The notes beneath the pieces were generated by a model. It did not search any database and was not told the origin of the DNA. It saw only the letters and a program-made list of their open reading frames with translations. This document shows, piece after piece, positions 10,101-17,482 of a DNA stretch of 64,000 nt (positions within the stretch are counted from its first letter, which is position 1; each line of letters opens with the position of its first letter). Made by a program: the position numbers and the translations under genes. This DNA comes from Morinoia aosen. Lineage: Eukaryota; Arthropoda; Malacostraca; Amphipoda; Talitridae. The DNA is taken from the NCBI GenBank assembly GCA_030386875.1, contig CM059580.1:2880838-2944837 (forward strand). Direction: 5' to 3'.

Positions 10101-10937
10101 AGCTGGTTGAGATAGTCGTGTTGCAGGTTGAAGGTTGCATGTTACGGCAGCTGGTTGAGATAGTCATGTTGCAGGTTGAAGGCTGCATGTTGCGGCAGCT
10201 GGTTGAGATAGTCATGTTGCAGGTTGAAGGCTGCATGTTGCGGCAGCTGGTTGAGATAGTCGTGTTGCAGGTTGAAGGTTGCATGTTACGGCAGCTGGTT
10301 GAGATAGTCATGTTGCAGGTTGAAGGCTGCATGTTGCGGCAGCTGGTTGAGATAGTCGTGTTGCAGGTTGAAGGTTGCATGTTACGGCAGCTGGTTGAGA
10401 TAGTCATGTTGCACGTTGAAGGCTGCATGTTGCGGCAGCTGGTTGAGATAGTCGTGTTGCAGGTTGAAGGTTGCATGTTGCGGCAGCTGGTTGAGAGTGT
10501 CATGTTGCAGGTTGAAGGTTGCATGTTGCGGCAGCTGGTTGAGATAGTCGTGTTGCAGGTTGAAGGTTGCATGTTGCGGCAGCTGGTTGAGAGTGTCGTG
10601 TTGCAGGTTGAAGGTTGCATGTTGCGGCAGCTGGTTGAGATAGTCATGTTGCAGGTTGAAGGTTGCATGTTGCGGCAGCTGGTTGAGATAGTCATGTTGC
10701 AGGTTGAAGGTTGCATGTTGCGGCAGCTGGTTGAGAGTGTCGTGTTGCAGGTTGCAGAGCCGCATCGCCCAGCTAGAGCAGCAGCTGGCCAGCGAGAGGA
10801 GCAGGGGTGACCAGCTGGGGGCGCAGGTGGCAGAGCTACGGGCCCTCAACACCCGCCTTCAGGAGGACAAAAGGGCGGCAGCACGACAGCTCCACCACTT
10901 CACCGACTGGTTCTTTGCCACCATCGACAGGTCCTGA
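828..10937 (+). CDS. SIPA1L: SIPA1-like (SPAR family) Rap GTPase-activating protein, C-terminal seven exons (gene-level entry)
   Basis: Joined exons 828-1177, 1764-2208, 2641-3468, 4541-7070, 7689-7796, 8964-9126 and 10751-10937 give 4,611 bases, 1,536 codons plus TGA. Every junction has GT/AG and matching phase (2,0,0,1,1,2). The first exon gives the second half of a PDZ domain (LALATL, ETMVDLLQTS, VVVPPH, SPRKGC), as in SIPA1L proteins. The last exon gives the family's C-terminal coiled coil ending in FTDWFFATIDRS. Family members turn off Rap GTPases and act at junctions and synapses in animals; that role is inferred by homology. The RapGAP domain and earlier exons lie upstream of the window. 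The C-terminal region, about 1,500 residues after PDZ, is roughly twice the vertebrate length as I remember it, because of poly-Gln, NQPIYDT and QSYSSQN expansions. Alternative: another PDZ RapGAP of the same family. The family call is strong; the exact paralog is not decided. Confidence 0.87.
1466..1738. repeat. 34-bp minisatellite in a SIPA1L intron
   Basis: Roughly eight units of ACATATGTACGACATGTGTA plus TGTATGATATGTGT. Each unit contains the 12-base palindrome GTACATATGTAC. A diverged TG-rich lead-in occupies 1185-1465. The array ends 25 bases before the acceptor at 1763. Both strands are open because the unit lacks stops in several frames. Confidence 0.92.
1764..2208 (+). CDS. SIPA1L: SIPA1L exon b: Ser-rich then poly-Gln linker
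   Basis: The acceptor cacacctccag precedes G AGC GAC AGA and the donor is GCTGAA|GTGAGT. The exon encodes SVSPPQSVSSSGYGTGSS and then about 80 residues that are mostly Gln with His, Asn and Tyr, encoded by CAA/CAG mixtures. The stretch is low complexity and probably disordered. The other two frames of the CAA/CAG tract are also open (Asn/Ser- and Thr-rich shadows), but only this frame joins in phase to both neighbours. Confidence 0.82.
2209..2640. other. SIPA1L intron without an array
   Basis: Short 432-bp intron. It holds a G run of about 14 at 2372-2387 and otherwise unique AT-rich sequence. No gene or repeat array is seen. Confidence 0.7.
2641..3468 (+). CDS. SIPA1L: SIPA1L exon c: heptad NQPIYDT repeat exon
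   Basis: The acceptor catgttccag precedes AAT CAG TTG and the donor is CTGCAG|GTGGGT; both ends are phase 0. It has a Ser/Asn-rich start and then about 24 tandem heptads, diverged at the start (QPIYGTS, QPINSTN) and near identical at the end (NQPIYDT). It finishes with PPPLPPPLPTRQLQ, a proline-rich SH3-type stretch. Each heptad carries a Tyr preceded by Ile and usually followed by Asp, so tyrosine phosphorylation is possible but not shown. The 21-bp repeat is in frame. Confidence 0.83.
3525..4495. repeat. 21-bp minisatellite filling a SIPA1L intron
   Basis: About 46 units of TTTGGCACTAATTTAGCTAT plus C, with scattered variants (CTC for ATC, CAT for AAT). It fills nearly all of intron 3469-4540. 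It is open on both strands only because 21 is a multiple of three. Exon c just upstream also carries a 21-bp period. Confidence 0.96.
4541..7070 (+). CDS. SIPA1L: SIPA1L exon d: long Ser/Gln/Asn-rich exon
   Basis: The acceptor gtacattacag precedes GGA CGA CAC (phase 0); the donor CATGCTG|GTTAGT is phase 1. The exon encodes 843 codons. Near the start is HIRFHLTLGMWEQYNKSQSAP. At about 5200-5400 lie ten or so heptads of the QSYSSQN type, followed by an NQPQ-rich stretch. From about 5750 the sequence becomes ordinary, with charged and Ser-rich segments (for example DLISLLSHDSCDVDDSSSTG). It ends EEEWSTLV, comparable with the DWTxLV patch before the coiled coil in vertebrate SIPA1L proteins. Confidence 0.88.
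7075..7550. repeat. 20-bp minisatellite starting at a splice donor
   Basis: About 22 units of TGTCGTGCTGGCTGTAGGTG, with 18-19 base variants lacking the GT of TGTAGG. The first diverged units overlap the exon d donor at 7070. It is followed by AT-rich unique intron to 7688. Confidence 0.93.
7689..7796 (+). CDS. SIPA1L: SIPA1L exon e: short Pro-rich exon
   Basis: The acceptor gttgtataccag precedes CG TCT CAC; the donor is GTACAG|GTAACC; both ends are phase 1. It encodes about 36 residues, ASHAIHCTSEAVTSL and then APAPPYRPLPCTPPSLSGT. It is too short to stand out as an open frame. It is supported by splice signals, GC-rich composition in an AT-rich setting, and phase match to both neighbours. 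Confidence 0.78.
7797..8963. other. SIPA1L intron of 1.17 kb
   Basis: Mostly unique AT-rich sequence. TTG-rich start (7800-7905), poly-A/T patches, and a hammerhead-like motif at 8650-8674 described separately. No array and no convincing exon. The open frames at 7915-8187 and 8584-8778 show no family features and lie inside the intron. Confidence 0.6.
8640..8702 (+). ncRNA. Hammerhead-ribozyme-like motif (degenerate, tentative)
   Basis: CTGATGA at 8650-8656 is followed by T, a perfect 4-bp stem (GAGC, loop GAAG, GCTC) and GAAAC at 8670-8674, matching the order of a hammerhead core. A possible outer stem is TGTA (8642-8646 area) with TACA near 8695-8698. Stem III is poor and one extra T sits before stem II. 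Such motifs are known in Penelope-like retroelements. Treat as a relic at best. Confidence 0.25.
8964..9126 (+). CDS. SIPA1L: SIPA1L exon f: acidic linker before the coiled coil
   Basis: The acceptor actctctttccag has a good pyrimidine tract; the donor GGCAGAC|GTGAGT is strong. It enters at phase 1 and leaves at phase 2. The product is acidic and Pro-rich: HPLEELSSDPPIYERIDTG, then a DPHHLQDGG stretch, ending DVERQT. Confidence 0.82.
9262..9345 (+). repeat. Dispersed repeat family A, 3' fragment
   Basis: TACTAAATGGTGCCTTCATC and the following CCTTCCTTTATTTGAACATC match 13290-13345, 17147-17215 and 19958-20030 in order. It lies in a SIPA1L intron immediately before the 48-bp array. Confidence 0.75.
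9375..10750. repeat. 48-bp minisatellite ending at the terminal-exon acceptor
   Basis: About 28 units of GGCAGCTGGTTGAGATAGTC, GTGTTGCAGGTTGAAGGTTG, CATGTTGC. Each unit contains a tgttgcag|gttg string, the same as the true acceptor at 10750. Point variants (GATAGTC/GAGTGTC, GTT/GCT, GTTGC/GTTAC) mix along the array. The open frames of about 470 codons on both strands are artefacts of the 48-bp period. Confidence 0.96.
10751..10937 (+). CDS. SIPA1L: SIPA1L terminal exon: C-terminal coiled coil and stop
   Basis: The acceptor is gtgttgcag before G TTG CAG AGC, completing the split codon AC|G. It encodes SRIAQLEQQLASERS, AQVAELRALNTRLQEDKRA and FTDWFFATIDRS, then TGA. Heptad Leu spacing shows a coiled coil, and the WFF..ID end is the family's conserved C-terminus. 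The acceptor lies in the last unit of the 48-bp array, so the splice site is repeat sequence. Confidence 0.88.
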
Positions 10938-11278
10938 TCTCTAGCAGTGAGTCCTGGCGTCCTGCGGCAAGTCCTGGCGTCCTGCGAAAAGTCCTGGGGC
11001 TAGTCTTGGTGTCCTGGTACAAGTCCTGGGGCTAGTCTTGGCGTCCTGGTACAAGTCCTGCCGCAAGTCCTGGCGTCCTGCAACTAGTCCTGGGGCTAGT
11101 CTTGGCGTCCTGGTACAAGTCCTGAGGCTAGTCTTGGCGTCCTGGTACAAGTCCTGCCGCAAGTCCTGGCGTCCTGCAACAAGTCCTGGGGCTAGTCTTG
11201 GCGTCCTGGTACAAGTCCTGGGGCTAGTCTTGGCGTCCTGGTACAAGTCCTGGCGTCCTGCAACAAGTCCTGGATGAT
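10938..11278. repeat. Tandem repeat in the SIPA1L 3' UTR
   Basis: Units built from AAGTCCTGGCGTCCTGCAAC and AAGTCCTGGGGCTAGTCTTG, GCGTCCTGGTAC, mixed irregularly. It starts within a dozen bases of the TGA and is presumably transcribed as 3' UTR. No AATAAA is evident shortly after it. Confidence 0.9.
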
Positions 11279-12797
11279 GAAAGCTACGTGGAAAATTGCC
11301 CCTCACGCTCCAAAATGACAAATACTATTTGGAAAACTAGAAAATCATCCTGCATTGTTCAAATGAGCATTGGTGGATAAAGTTTCTTCATTCTTTAAAG
11401 TGTCTTCATTGGACCCTCCCATGATTGTTGCTTCTGTCATCACCAAATCTAGCGGTGAAGTCTGTCTAATTCTGTACCAAATGCATGGCGTACTCAGGGC
11501 AAATTGTTGTGAACGAACAACTACTGGGGTGATCATGGTTGAAATTTGCTCAATCCTTTCTTCTTCCAGTTGAGCGTTCTGACTGTAGCGACTAACGCGA
11601 GGGTTGTGTGTAGTAATCGTTTGTGCACACACATACACAGGGTATTTCCTATGTCTCCCTCTCCCCCCCCCCCCTCCATTTTCTTTCCGTCATCCCCTTT
11701 TTTCTCTTCCCCCCATCCCCCATTATTCTTTCCTTTCCTCAACCCTCTTTTTCTTACCTTAACCGCTCTTCCCCCCTCCCTTACCCTCCCTTTTCTTCAG
11801 CCCCTTTTTCTCTCCTCCCCCCCCCCCCCCCTTTCTTCAAACCCCTCCCCCCGCACTCCACACACACTTCTATGTGCGACCGACGCCCGCTCTGTATTTC
11901 TAGAGGCCTTTTATTGTGTATAATTCAGCCCTGATACTTCCTACCCACTCATGAGTATGTGATATATCATTTGACACGAGCGCGTCTGCACACACACACA
12001 CACACACACACACCTACTTGTCCGTTGTAGTTAGTTGCAAGTATGTATATAGGGAAAGCTACGGAGCTTTATCTTTAAGTCCAGGCAGTGCCTTCTGAAC
12101 CTTGTGATTCGTGTTCAGTTATTTGTTGAGTATCGTGAATGTTTTAAGGGTGTTATTTTCTTTCCTGAAATCGTGGATATGTGGTGGTAGCCAGCTGTAT
12201 GTGATGGATGTATCTATGAAAACCAGCGATTCGTGACGGATATAAAATGGATAATGATATGTCGTGGTTATGTGATGGGTAACCAGCGATATATGATGGA
12301 TATGTGACGGATATATATGACGAGCAGCCAGCGTTCACTAAAAAAGGGAAAGATCTTAAATGCTTAATAGGTTTGTAGACTCAAATACTGACTTCTTTCA
12401 GTTTGTATTCTGGATACTGGGAGTATTTGCCTCAATGAAATTGCATCCTTTATACCCGGAAGAGTATTCATCGCTGTGAATTTTTCTCCTAGATACTCGG
12501 AAGAGTATTTACCGTTGTCAATTTGTATCCTAGATACTCGGAGTATCATTTACCTGTATGAAATTGTATCCTTGATTCTTGGAAGAGTATTTACCGCTGT
12601 GAATTTGTATCCTTGATACCCGGGAGAAGTATGAAGTATTCACTGCTGTGAATTTGTATCCTAGATATTCGAAAGAGTATTGAAATCAGCGAACTTGTAC
12701 CCAAGATGCTGGAAGGAAAACTTGCTTATCTCTATCTTAAAAAACCAAAAGAGCTGTCCGTATGGATGCGCTTCCCTGTTGCAGTACATCTTGGTGA
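11279..12797. other. Intergenic or long 3' UTR: pyrimidine tract, CA repeat, degenerate repeats
   Basis: Holds a C/T-rich plus-strand tract at about 11656-11860, a CA dinucleotide run near 11989-12013, about three degenerate 60-bp repeats with CCAGCG at 12175-12335, and about eight degenerate 40-45-bp repeats (TTGTATCCTAGATACTCGGA type) at 12395-12700. No gene recognised. Confidence 0.7.
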
Positions 12798-12805
12798 CTG
12801 AGGGC

Positions 12806-13074
12806 CACGGTGGAGGAAACAAGGCAGGGTCATTCTATGTGGAGAAAATACACCTCCTCTTGTTCGGCTAGCCAATAGAAAGGTTTTATTTAAAGCAAAC
12901 TTTATGACGTCACCAAAACGCCATGTTAGGCCAATAGTGGAGCCAGATTTGGGGGTAGCAGTGCTACCAGATGCAATATGAGCGCTGCTATTGGTTCGTT
13001 TCCGTGACGTCAGCAAAACCCCACCGTCAACGAAAAAAATGCTGGTTTGACCCTACCTTGTTTCCTCTACCGTG
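12806..13074. mobile_element. hAT-like MITE copy 1 (269 bp, 8-bp target duplication)
   Basis: Terminal inverted repeats of about 27 bases: CACGGTGGAGGAAACAAGGC at the left and its near-complement ending in TTGTTTCCTCTACCGTG at the right. Flanked by CTGAGGGC (12798-12805) and CTGGGGGC (13075-13082), an 8-bp duplication with one mismatch, as made by hAT-type (or P-type) transposases. No coding capacity. Contains two TGACGTCA sites (12905, 13005) and CCAAT boxes in both orientations. A second copy is at 31381-31652. Confidence 0.88.
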
Positions 13075-13146
13075 CTGGGGGCTGGCGTTGATGTAGGATT
13101 CCAGATACCCTCGGTAGGTATGCTGGAAGTGTCTGTCTTCGTCGGT

Positions 13147-13345
13147 TTCGGTTGACTGCTGTCCGGTTTTTCATCACCTATTCCTTTCTTCTTAAACTTT
13201 TATTATATTCTATAAACTTCATTCTCAATTTACTGTTTCCATGTACACGTTGTGGGGACACATCTTGTGAATAGATTCCCTGTCCTCTTTGCACTAAATG
13301 GTGCCTTCCTCCTTCCTTTATTTGGAACGCCTTTTTTTGGGTGTA
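13147..13345 (+). repeat. Dispersed repeat family A copy
   Basis: GACTGCTGTCCGGTTTTTCA, then CACCTATTCCTTTCTTCTTA, TTTACTGTTTCCATGTACAC, GAATAGATTCCCTGTCC and CACTAAATGGTGCC occur in the same order as in the best copy, 19740-20030. About 75-80% similar by eye. No long ORF. Confidence 0.75.
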
Positions 13346-13371
13346 TGAGGCTTGAACTAATTTATCAAATT

Positions 13372-13640
13372 TTAACACATTGACTGCGATGGGTTAAACT
13401 GAAGTTCAATCTTCAATTCAAATTTAATGTCAATTGTGGTAATCAACTTTGAAAATAGCAAACTTTAACTGGATCGGGCCTTCATTTAGCTTTCATTGAG
13501 TATTTATAAAAAAATGAATTAGTGACTGCAGTTGGGTCAGCAGCACTATGAAAATAGCCTGATTGACCACCGGTGGGTCACATTGCAGGAAAAGCTTAAG
13601 CACGACCCACCGGCGTGTCGTATGGCAGTTGACGTGTAAA
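13372..13640 (+). mobile_element. TTAA-type MITE with ACCACCGGTGGT core, copy 1
   Basis: Left end TTAACACATTGACTGCGATG; right end TGGCAGTTGACGTGTAA, a degenerate inverted match. Core CACCGGTGGGTCACATTGCA. Internal GCAAACTTTAACTGGATCGG and CCTTCATTTAGCTTTCATTG are shared with the copy at 15015. It begins at the end of a family A fragment. Confidence 0.7.
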
Positions 13641-13914
13641 ACTTATGACCTAAATTTGTGTACTGTATTGTAAACAATGGAAATTTAGTTGCGAAATTGT
13701 TGAAAAAAAGTAAAGTCCTTTGTTCGGTTGTGCTCAAATTTCTAATTGTGATATATTTAGATGACAACGAACTGTGTGTAATTAGGGTAATTTTCTATGA
13801 GCTTTGTGTTTAGGGTAACTTTTGTTCTTCACTGTTTGAAGTTCTCCTCAATGAGCTAGAGCGTTTAGGGAATTGGCTTAAATAATTGCTTTGAATTCTT
13901 GATTAGTTTGGGCT
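13641..13914. other. Short unique AT-rich spacer
   Basis: No repeat or coding signal seen between the MITE and the 32-bp array. Confidence 0.6.
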
Positions 13915-14517
13915 AGGGGATTGACTAGTTTGGTCGTGTCCACGACGCGTCTTGGACTGGTTTGATCGTGTCCTGGATGCGTCTTGGATTGGTTTGATTA
14001 TGTTCTGGACGCGTCTTGGACTGGTTTGATCGTGTCCTGGACGCGTCTTGGACTGGTTTGATCGTGTCCTGGATGCGTCTTGGATTGGTTTGATTATGTT
14101 CTGGACGCGTCTTGGACTGGTTTGATCGTGTCCTGGACGTGTCTTGGACTGGTTTGATCTTGTCCTGGACTCGTCTTGGCCTGGTTTGATCGTGTCCTGG
14201 ACGCGTCTTGGACTGGTTTGATCGTGTCCTGGACGCGTCTTGGACTGGTTTGATCGTGTCCTGGATGCGTCTTGGACTGGTTTGATCGTGTCCTGGACGC
14301 GTCTTGGACTGGTTTGATCGTGTCCTGGACGCGTCTTGGACTGGTTTGATCGTGTCCTGGATGCGTCTTGGACTGGTTTGATCGTGTCCTGGACGCGTCT
14401 TGGACTGGTTTGATCGTGTCCTGGACGCGTCTTGGACTGGTTTGATCGTGTCCTGGACGCGTCTTGGACTGGTTTGATCGTGTCCTGGATGCGTCTTGGA
14501 CTGGTTTGATCGTGTCC
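13915..14517. repeat. 32-bp minisatellite
   Basis: About 19 units of GGTTTGATCGTGTCCTGGAC, GCGTCTTGGACT. A block with TTATGTTC variants is duplicated inside it (around 13990-14020 and 14085-14110). 32 mod 3 is 2, so the minus-strand unit is open in all frames, giving a 223-codon shadow. Confidence 0.95.
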
Positions 14518-15014
14518 AGAAATGGAAGGGCTACGATACAGCTCATCTTTGGGACTTCGCGCTCCCATACTCATTAAAAGAAAATTTTGTTAGTATTGCG
14601 TTTGTAGCTTGTACCTCGTTGCAGCTGAGTACCTATCACCTAGTTCGGATTTTTAAAAACTCTGAAAAAGGTTAATATTTAAATCACATTTGTTTGAACT
14701 TCACTAGTTCGAATAACTTGTTTTCTTGCCAAAAAGCTTTCCATTCTGTAAAACGTTCCGTGGACCAGCTCCGTCCTCAGCAAGTGTTTGTTCTGCTTTG
14801 GCTTCGGTGCATGTTCCAAGCAACTTGATTTTTGGTGCATGTTCCAAGCAACTTGAGTTTTGGTGCATGTTCCAAACAACTTGGAGTTTTAAAATTGGGG
14901 TCAAAATGCTAAATTTTTTCCATTATATATCTTTATTTTTCTGTGTTCTTGTTACGTGATTACACACCCGCTTTTGATTCTGTCCCATTTTTTCTCCGTG
15001 TTCGAGGAATTTTC
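14518..15014. other. AT-rich spacer with a 30-bp triplication
   Basis: Three tandem copies of GGTGCATGTTCCAAGCAACT plus TGAGTTTT lie at about 14805-14890. The rest is unique sequence with no gene signal. Confidence 0.65.
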
Positions 15015-15243
15015 TTAACACTTTAACCGCAACTACTAAATATTAAGTTCAACACCAAACTCTAATTAAAAGTCAACTGCAGCGCGCGATGTTGAAAATA
15101 GCAAACATGAACTGGATCGTGCCTTCATTTAGCTTTGATTAAGTATTTATGGAAATTGTGTTTGTGACTACTGGTCGGTCTGCAGCGTTGTGAAAATTGC
15201 CTCCGTGTACCACCGGTGGTGCACGCTGCGGTCAAAGTGTTAA
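15015..15243 (+). mobile_element. TTAA-type MITE with ACCACCGGTGGT core, copy 2 (best ends)
   Basis: Starts TTAACACTTTAACCGCA and ends TGCGGTCAAAGTGTTAA, an inverted pair with one mismatch over 17 bases, with TTAA at both outer edges. TTAA ends are typical of piggyBac-type insertion. 229 bp, non-coding. Core CACCGGTGGTGCACGCTGCG. Confidence 0.82.
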
Positions 15244-15559
15244 CCGAGACTACCCCTCAGTAGGCCTACAATAGGCTTATAGACTAGTTAGGCTTGTCTA
15301 TCCTGTGGTTTAGGGATTGGCGCCCCCCAGGAGGAATACTGTTAGGTCCCTCAGAGTACTGTTAGGTCCCTGTGTGTGTTGAGGCAATAGAAATTGTGTT
15401 AACCACCGAAATAATGTTCTTATAATACTCAGCGCGCTATAATACTATCTCAGAGCTGATGTAGAATTCTGGTATCTCTGAAACCATGAGACCTTCGGCG
15501 CGAAATAGTCGGAGCTACTGAAGCGCTAGTAAACCTATGTTACTTCTACTACTACTACT

Positions 15560-17220
15560 AGGTCCCTCAGCTGTACATAGGCCTTCTAAACTTGTATCTT
15601 TCCTGCCCACTTTGCTTCTCTCAGTTGTCATGCCTTCTTTGCTATCTCTTCTTTGTCTATTGTTCCTCTTCCTTCCTGACTTGCTGTTTGTGTGGGGGCC
15701 TTGTGCATAGATTCCTTCCTTCCTGACTTGCTGTTTGTGTGGGGACCTTGTGCATAGATTCCTTCCTTCCTGACTTGCTGTTTGTGTGGGGACCTTGTGC
15801 ATAGATTCCTTCCTTCCTGACTTGCTGTTTGTGTGGGGACCTTGTGCATAGATTCCTTCCTTCCTGACTTGCTGTTTGTGTGGGGACCTTGTGCATAGAT
15901 TCCTTCCTTCCTGACTTGCTGTTTGTGTGGGGACCTTGTGCATAGATTCCTTCCTTCCTGACTTGCTGTTTGTGTGGGGACCTTGTGCATAGATTCCTTC
16001 CTTCCTGACTTGCTGTTTGTGTGGGGACCTTGTGCATAGATTCCTTCCTTCCTGCCTTGTTGTTTGTGTGGGGACCTTGTGCATAGATTCCTTCCTTCCT
16101 GACTTGCTGTTTGTGTGGGGACCTTGTGCATAGATTCCTTCCTTCCTGACTTGCTGTTTGTGTGGGGACCTTGTGCATAGATTCCTTCCTTCCTGCCTTG
16201 CTGTTTGTGTGGGGACCTTGTGCATAGATTCCTTCCTTCCTGACTTGCTGTTTGTGTGGGGACCTTGTGCATAGATTCCTTCCTTCCTGACTTGCTGTTT
16301 GTGTGGGGACCTTGTGCATAGATTCCTTCCTTCCTGACTTGCTGTTTGTGTGGGGACCTTGTGCATAGATTCCTTCCTTCCTGCCTTGCTGTTTGTGTGG
16401 GGACCTTGTGCATAGATTCCTTCCTTCCTGACTTGCTGTTTGTGTGGGGACCTTGTGCATAGATTCCTTCCTTCCTGACTTGTTGTTTGTGTGGGGACCT
16501 TGTGCATAGATTCCTTCCTTCCTGACTTGCTGTTTGTGTGGGGACCTTGTGCATAGATTCCTTCCTTCCTGACTTGCTGTTTGTGTGGGGACCTTGTGCA
16601 TAGATTCCTTCCTTCCTGACTTGCTGTTTGTGTGGGGACCTTGTGCATAGATTCCTTCCTTCCTGACTTGTTGTTTGTGTGGGGACCTTGTGCATAGATT
16701 CCTTCCTTCCTGCCTTGCTGTTTGTGTGGGGACCTTGTGCATAGATTCCTTCCTTCCTGACTTGCTGTTTGTGTGGGGACCTTGTGCATAGATTCCTTCC
16801 TTCCTTCCTGACTTGTTGTTTGTGTGGGGACCTTGTGCATAGATTCCTTCCTTCCTGACTTGCTGTTTGTGTGGGGACCTTGTGCATAGATTCCTTCCTT
16901 CCTTCCTTCCTGACTTGTTGTTTGTGTGGGGACCTTGTGCATAGATTCCTTCCTGCCTGACTTGCTGTTTGTGTGGGGACCTTGTGCATAGGTTCCTTCC
17001 TTCCTGCCTTGCTGTTTGTGTGGGGACCTTGTGCATAGATTCCTTCCTTCCTGACTTGCTGTTTGTGTGGGGACCTTGTGCATAGATTCCTTCCTTCCTG
17101 ACTTGCTGTTTGTGTGGGGACCTTGTGCGTAGATTCCCTGTTCCATTGAATCTGTACTAAATGGTCCCTTCTCTTCCCTCTCTTGAGATCGCCTTTCTTG
17201 TGGTTAGGGAGTTTAGAACT
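15560..17220 (+). repeat. 47-bp minisatellite expanded inside a family A copy
   Basis: About 31 units of CTTCCTTCCTGACTTGCTGT, TTGTGTGGGGACCTTGTGCA, TAGATTC (about 15665-17135). The unit resembles one internal segment of family A (CTTACTGTTTCTGTGCACCT, TGTGCGTAGATTCC at 19910-19948). After the last unit the element resumes with TACTAAATGGTCCCTTCTCT. Some units carry extra CCTT slips. 47 mod 3 is 2, and the minus unit has no stop, so all three minus frames are open for over 450 codons; these are not genes. Confidence 0.93.
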
Positions 17221-17387
17221 ATCTGCTCTACGATACTGATGTTTCTGGCTTATTTTGCTCTTTTGAGTAATGGTACGGACATGAAAATCAGGTTTGAGGT
17301 AACTTACAATACTGTGTACCGTGTATAATATATATACTCGTGTATATATATATCATATGTAGGATCTGCTGTATTATACCAGGACAA

Positions 17388-17482
17388 GATCTCGATCTCA
17401 AGAGAGGGAAGAGAAGGGACCATTTAGTACGGATTCAAGGGAACGAGGAATCTATGCAAAAGGTCCCCACACTCTTGAAAAA
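17388..17482 (-). repeat. Inverted partner of the family A 3' segment
   Basis: The reverse complement of this stretch reads GTACTAAATGGTCCCTTCTC then TTCCCTCTCTTGAGATCG, matching 17110-17205. The two arms face each other across about 180 bases with an AT-rich centre (TATATATATATCATATG). Confidence 0.82.

Noticed and set aside
9375-10750. CRISPR-like regular array
   Set aside because: Units are directly tandem with no unique spacers and the DNA is eukaryotic; the same holds for every array here.
9301-10810. Paired 470-codon frames on both strands of the 48-bp array
   Set aside because: The array lies within a phased intron of SIPA1L; extending it into the last exon would break the splice phase and the conserved coiled coil.
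15515-17146. 543-codon minus frame in the 47-bp array
   Set aside because: Three overlapping minus frames are equally open; the array is an internal expansion of a dispersed repeat.
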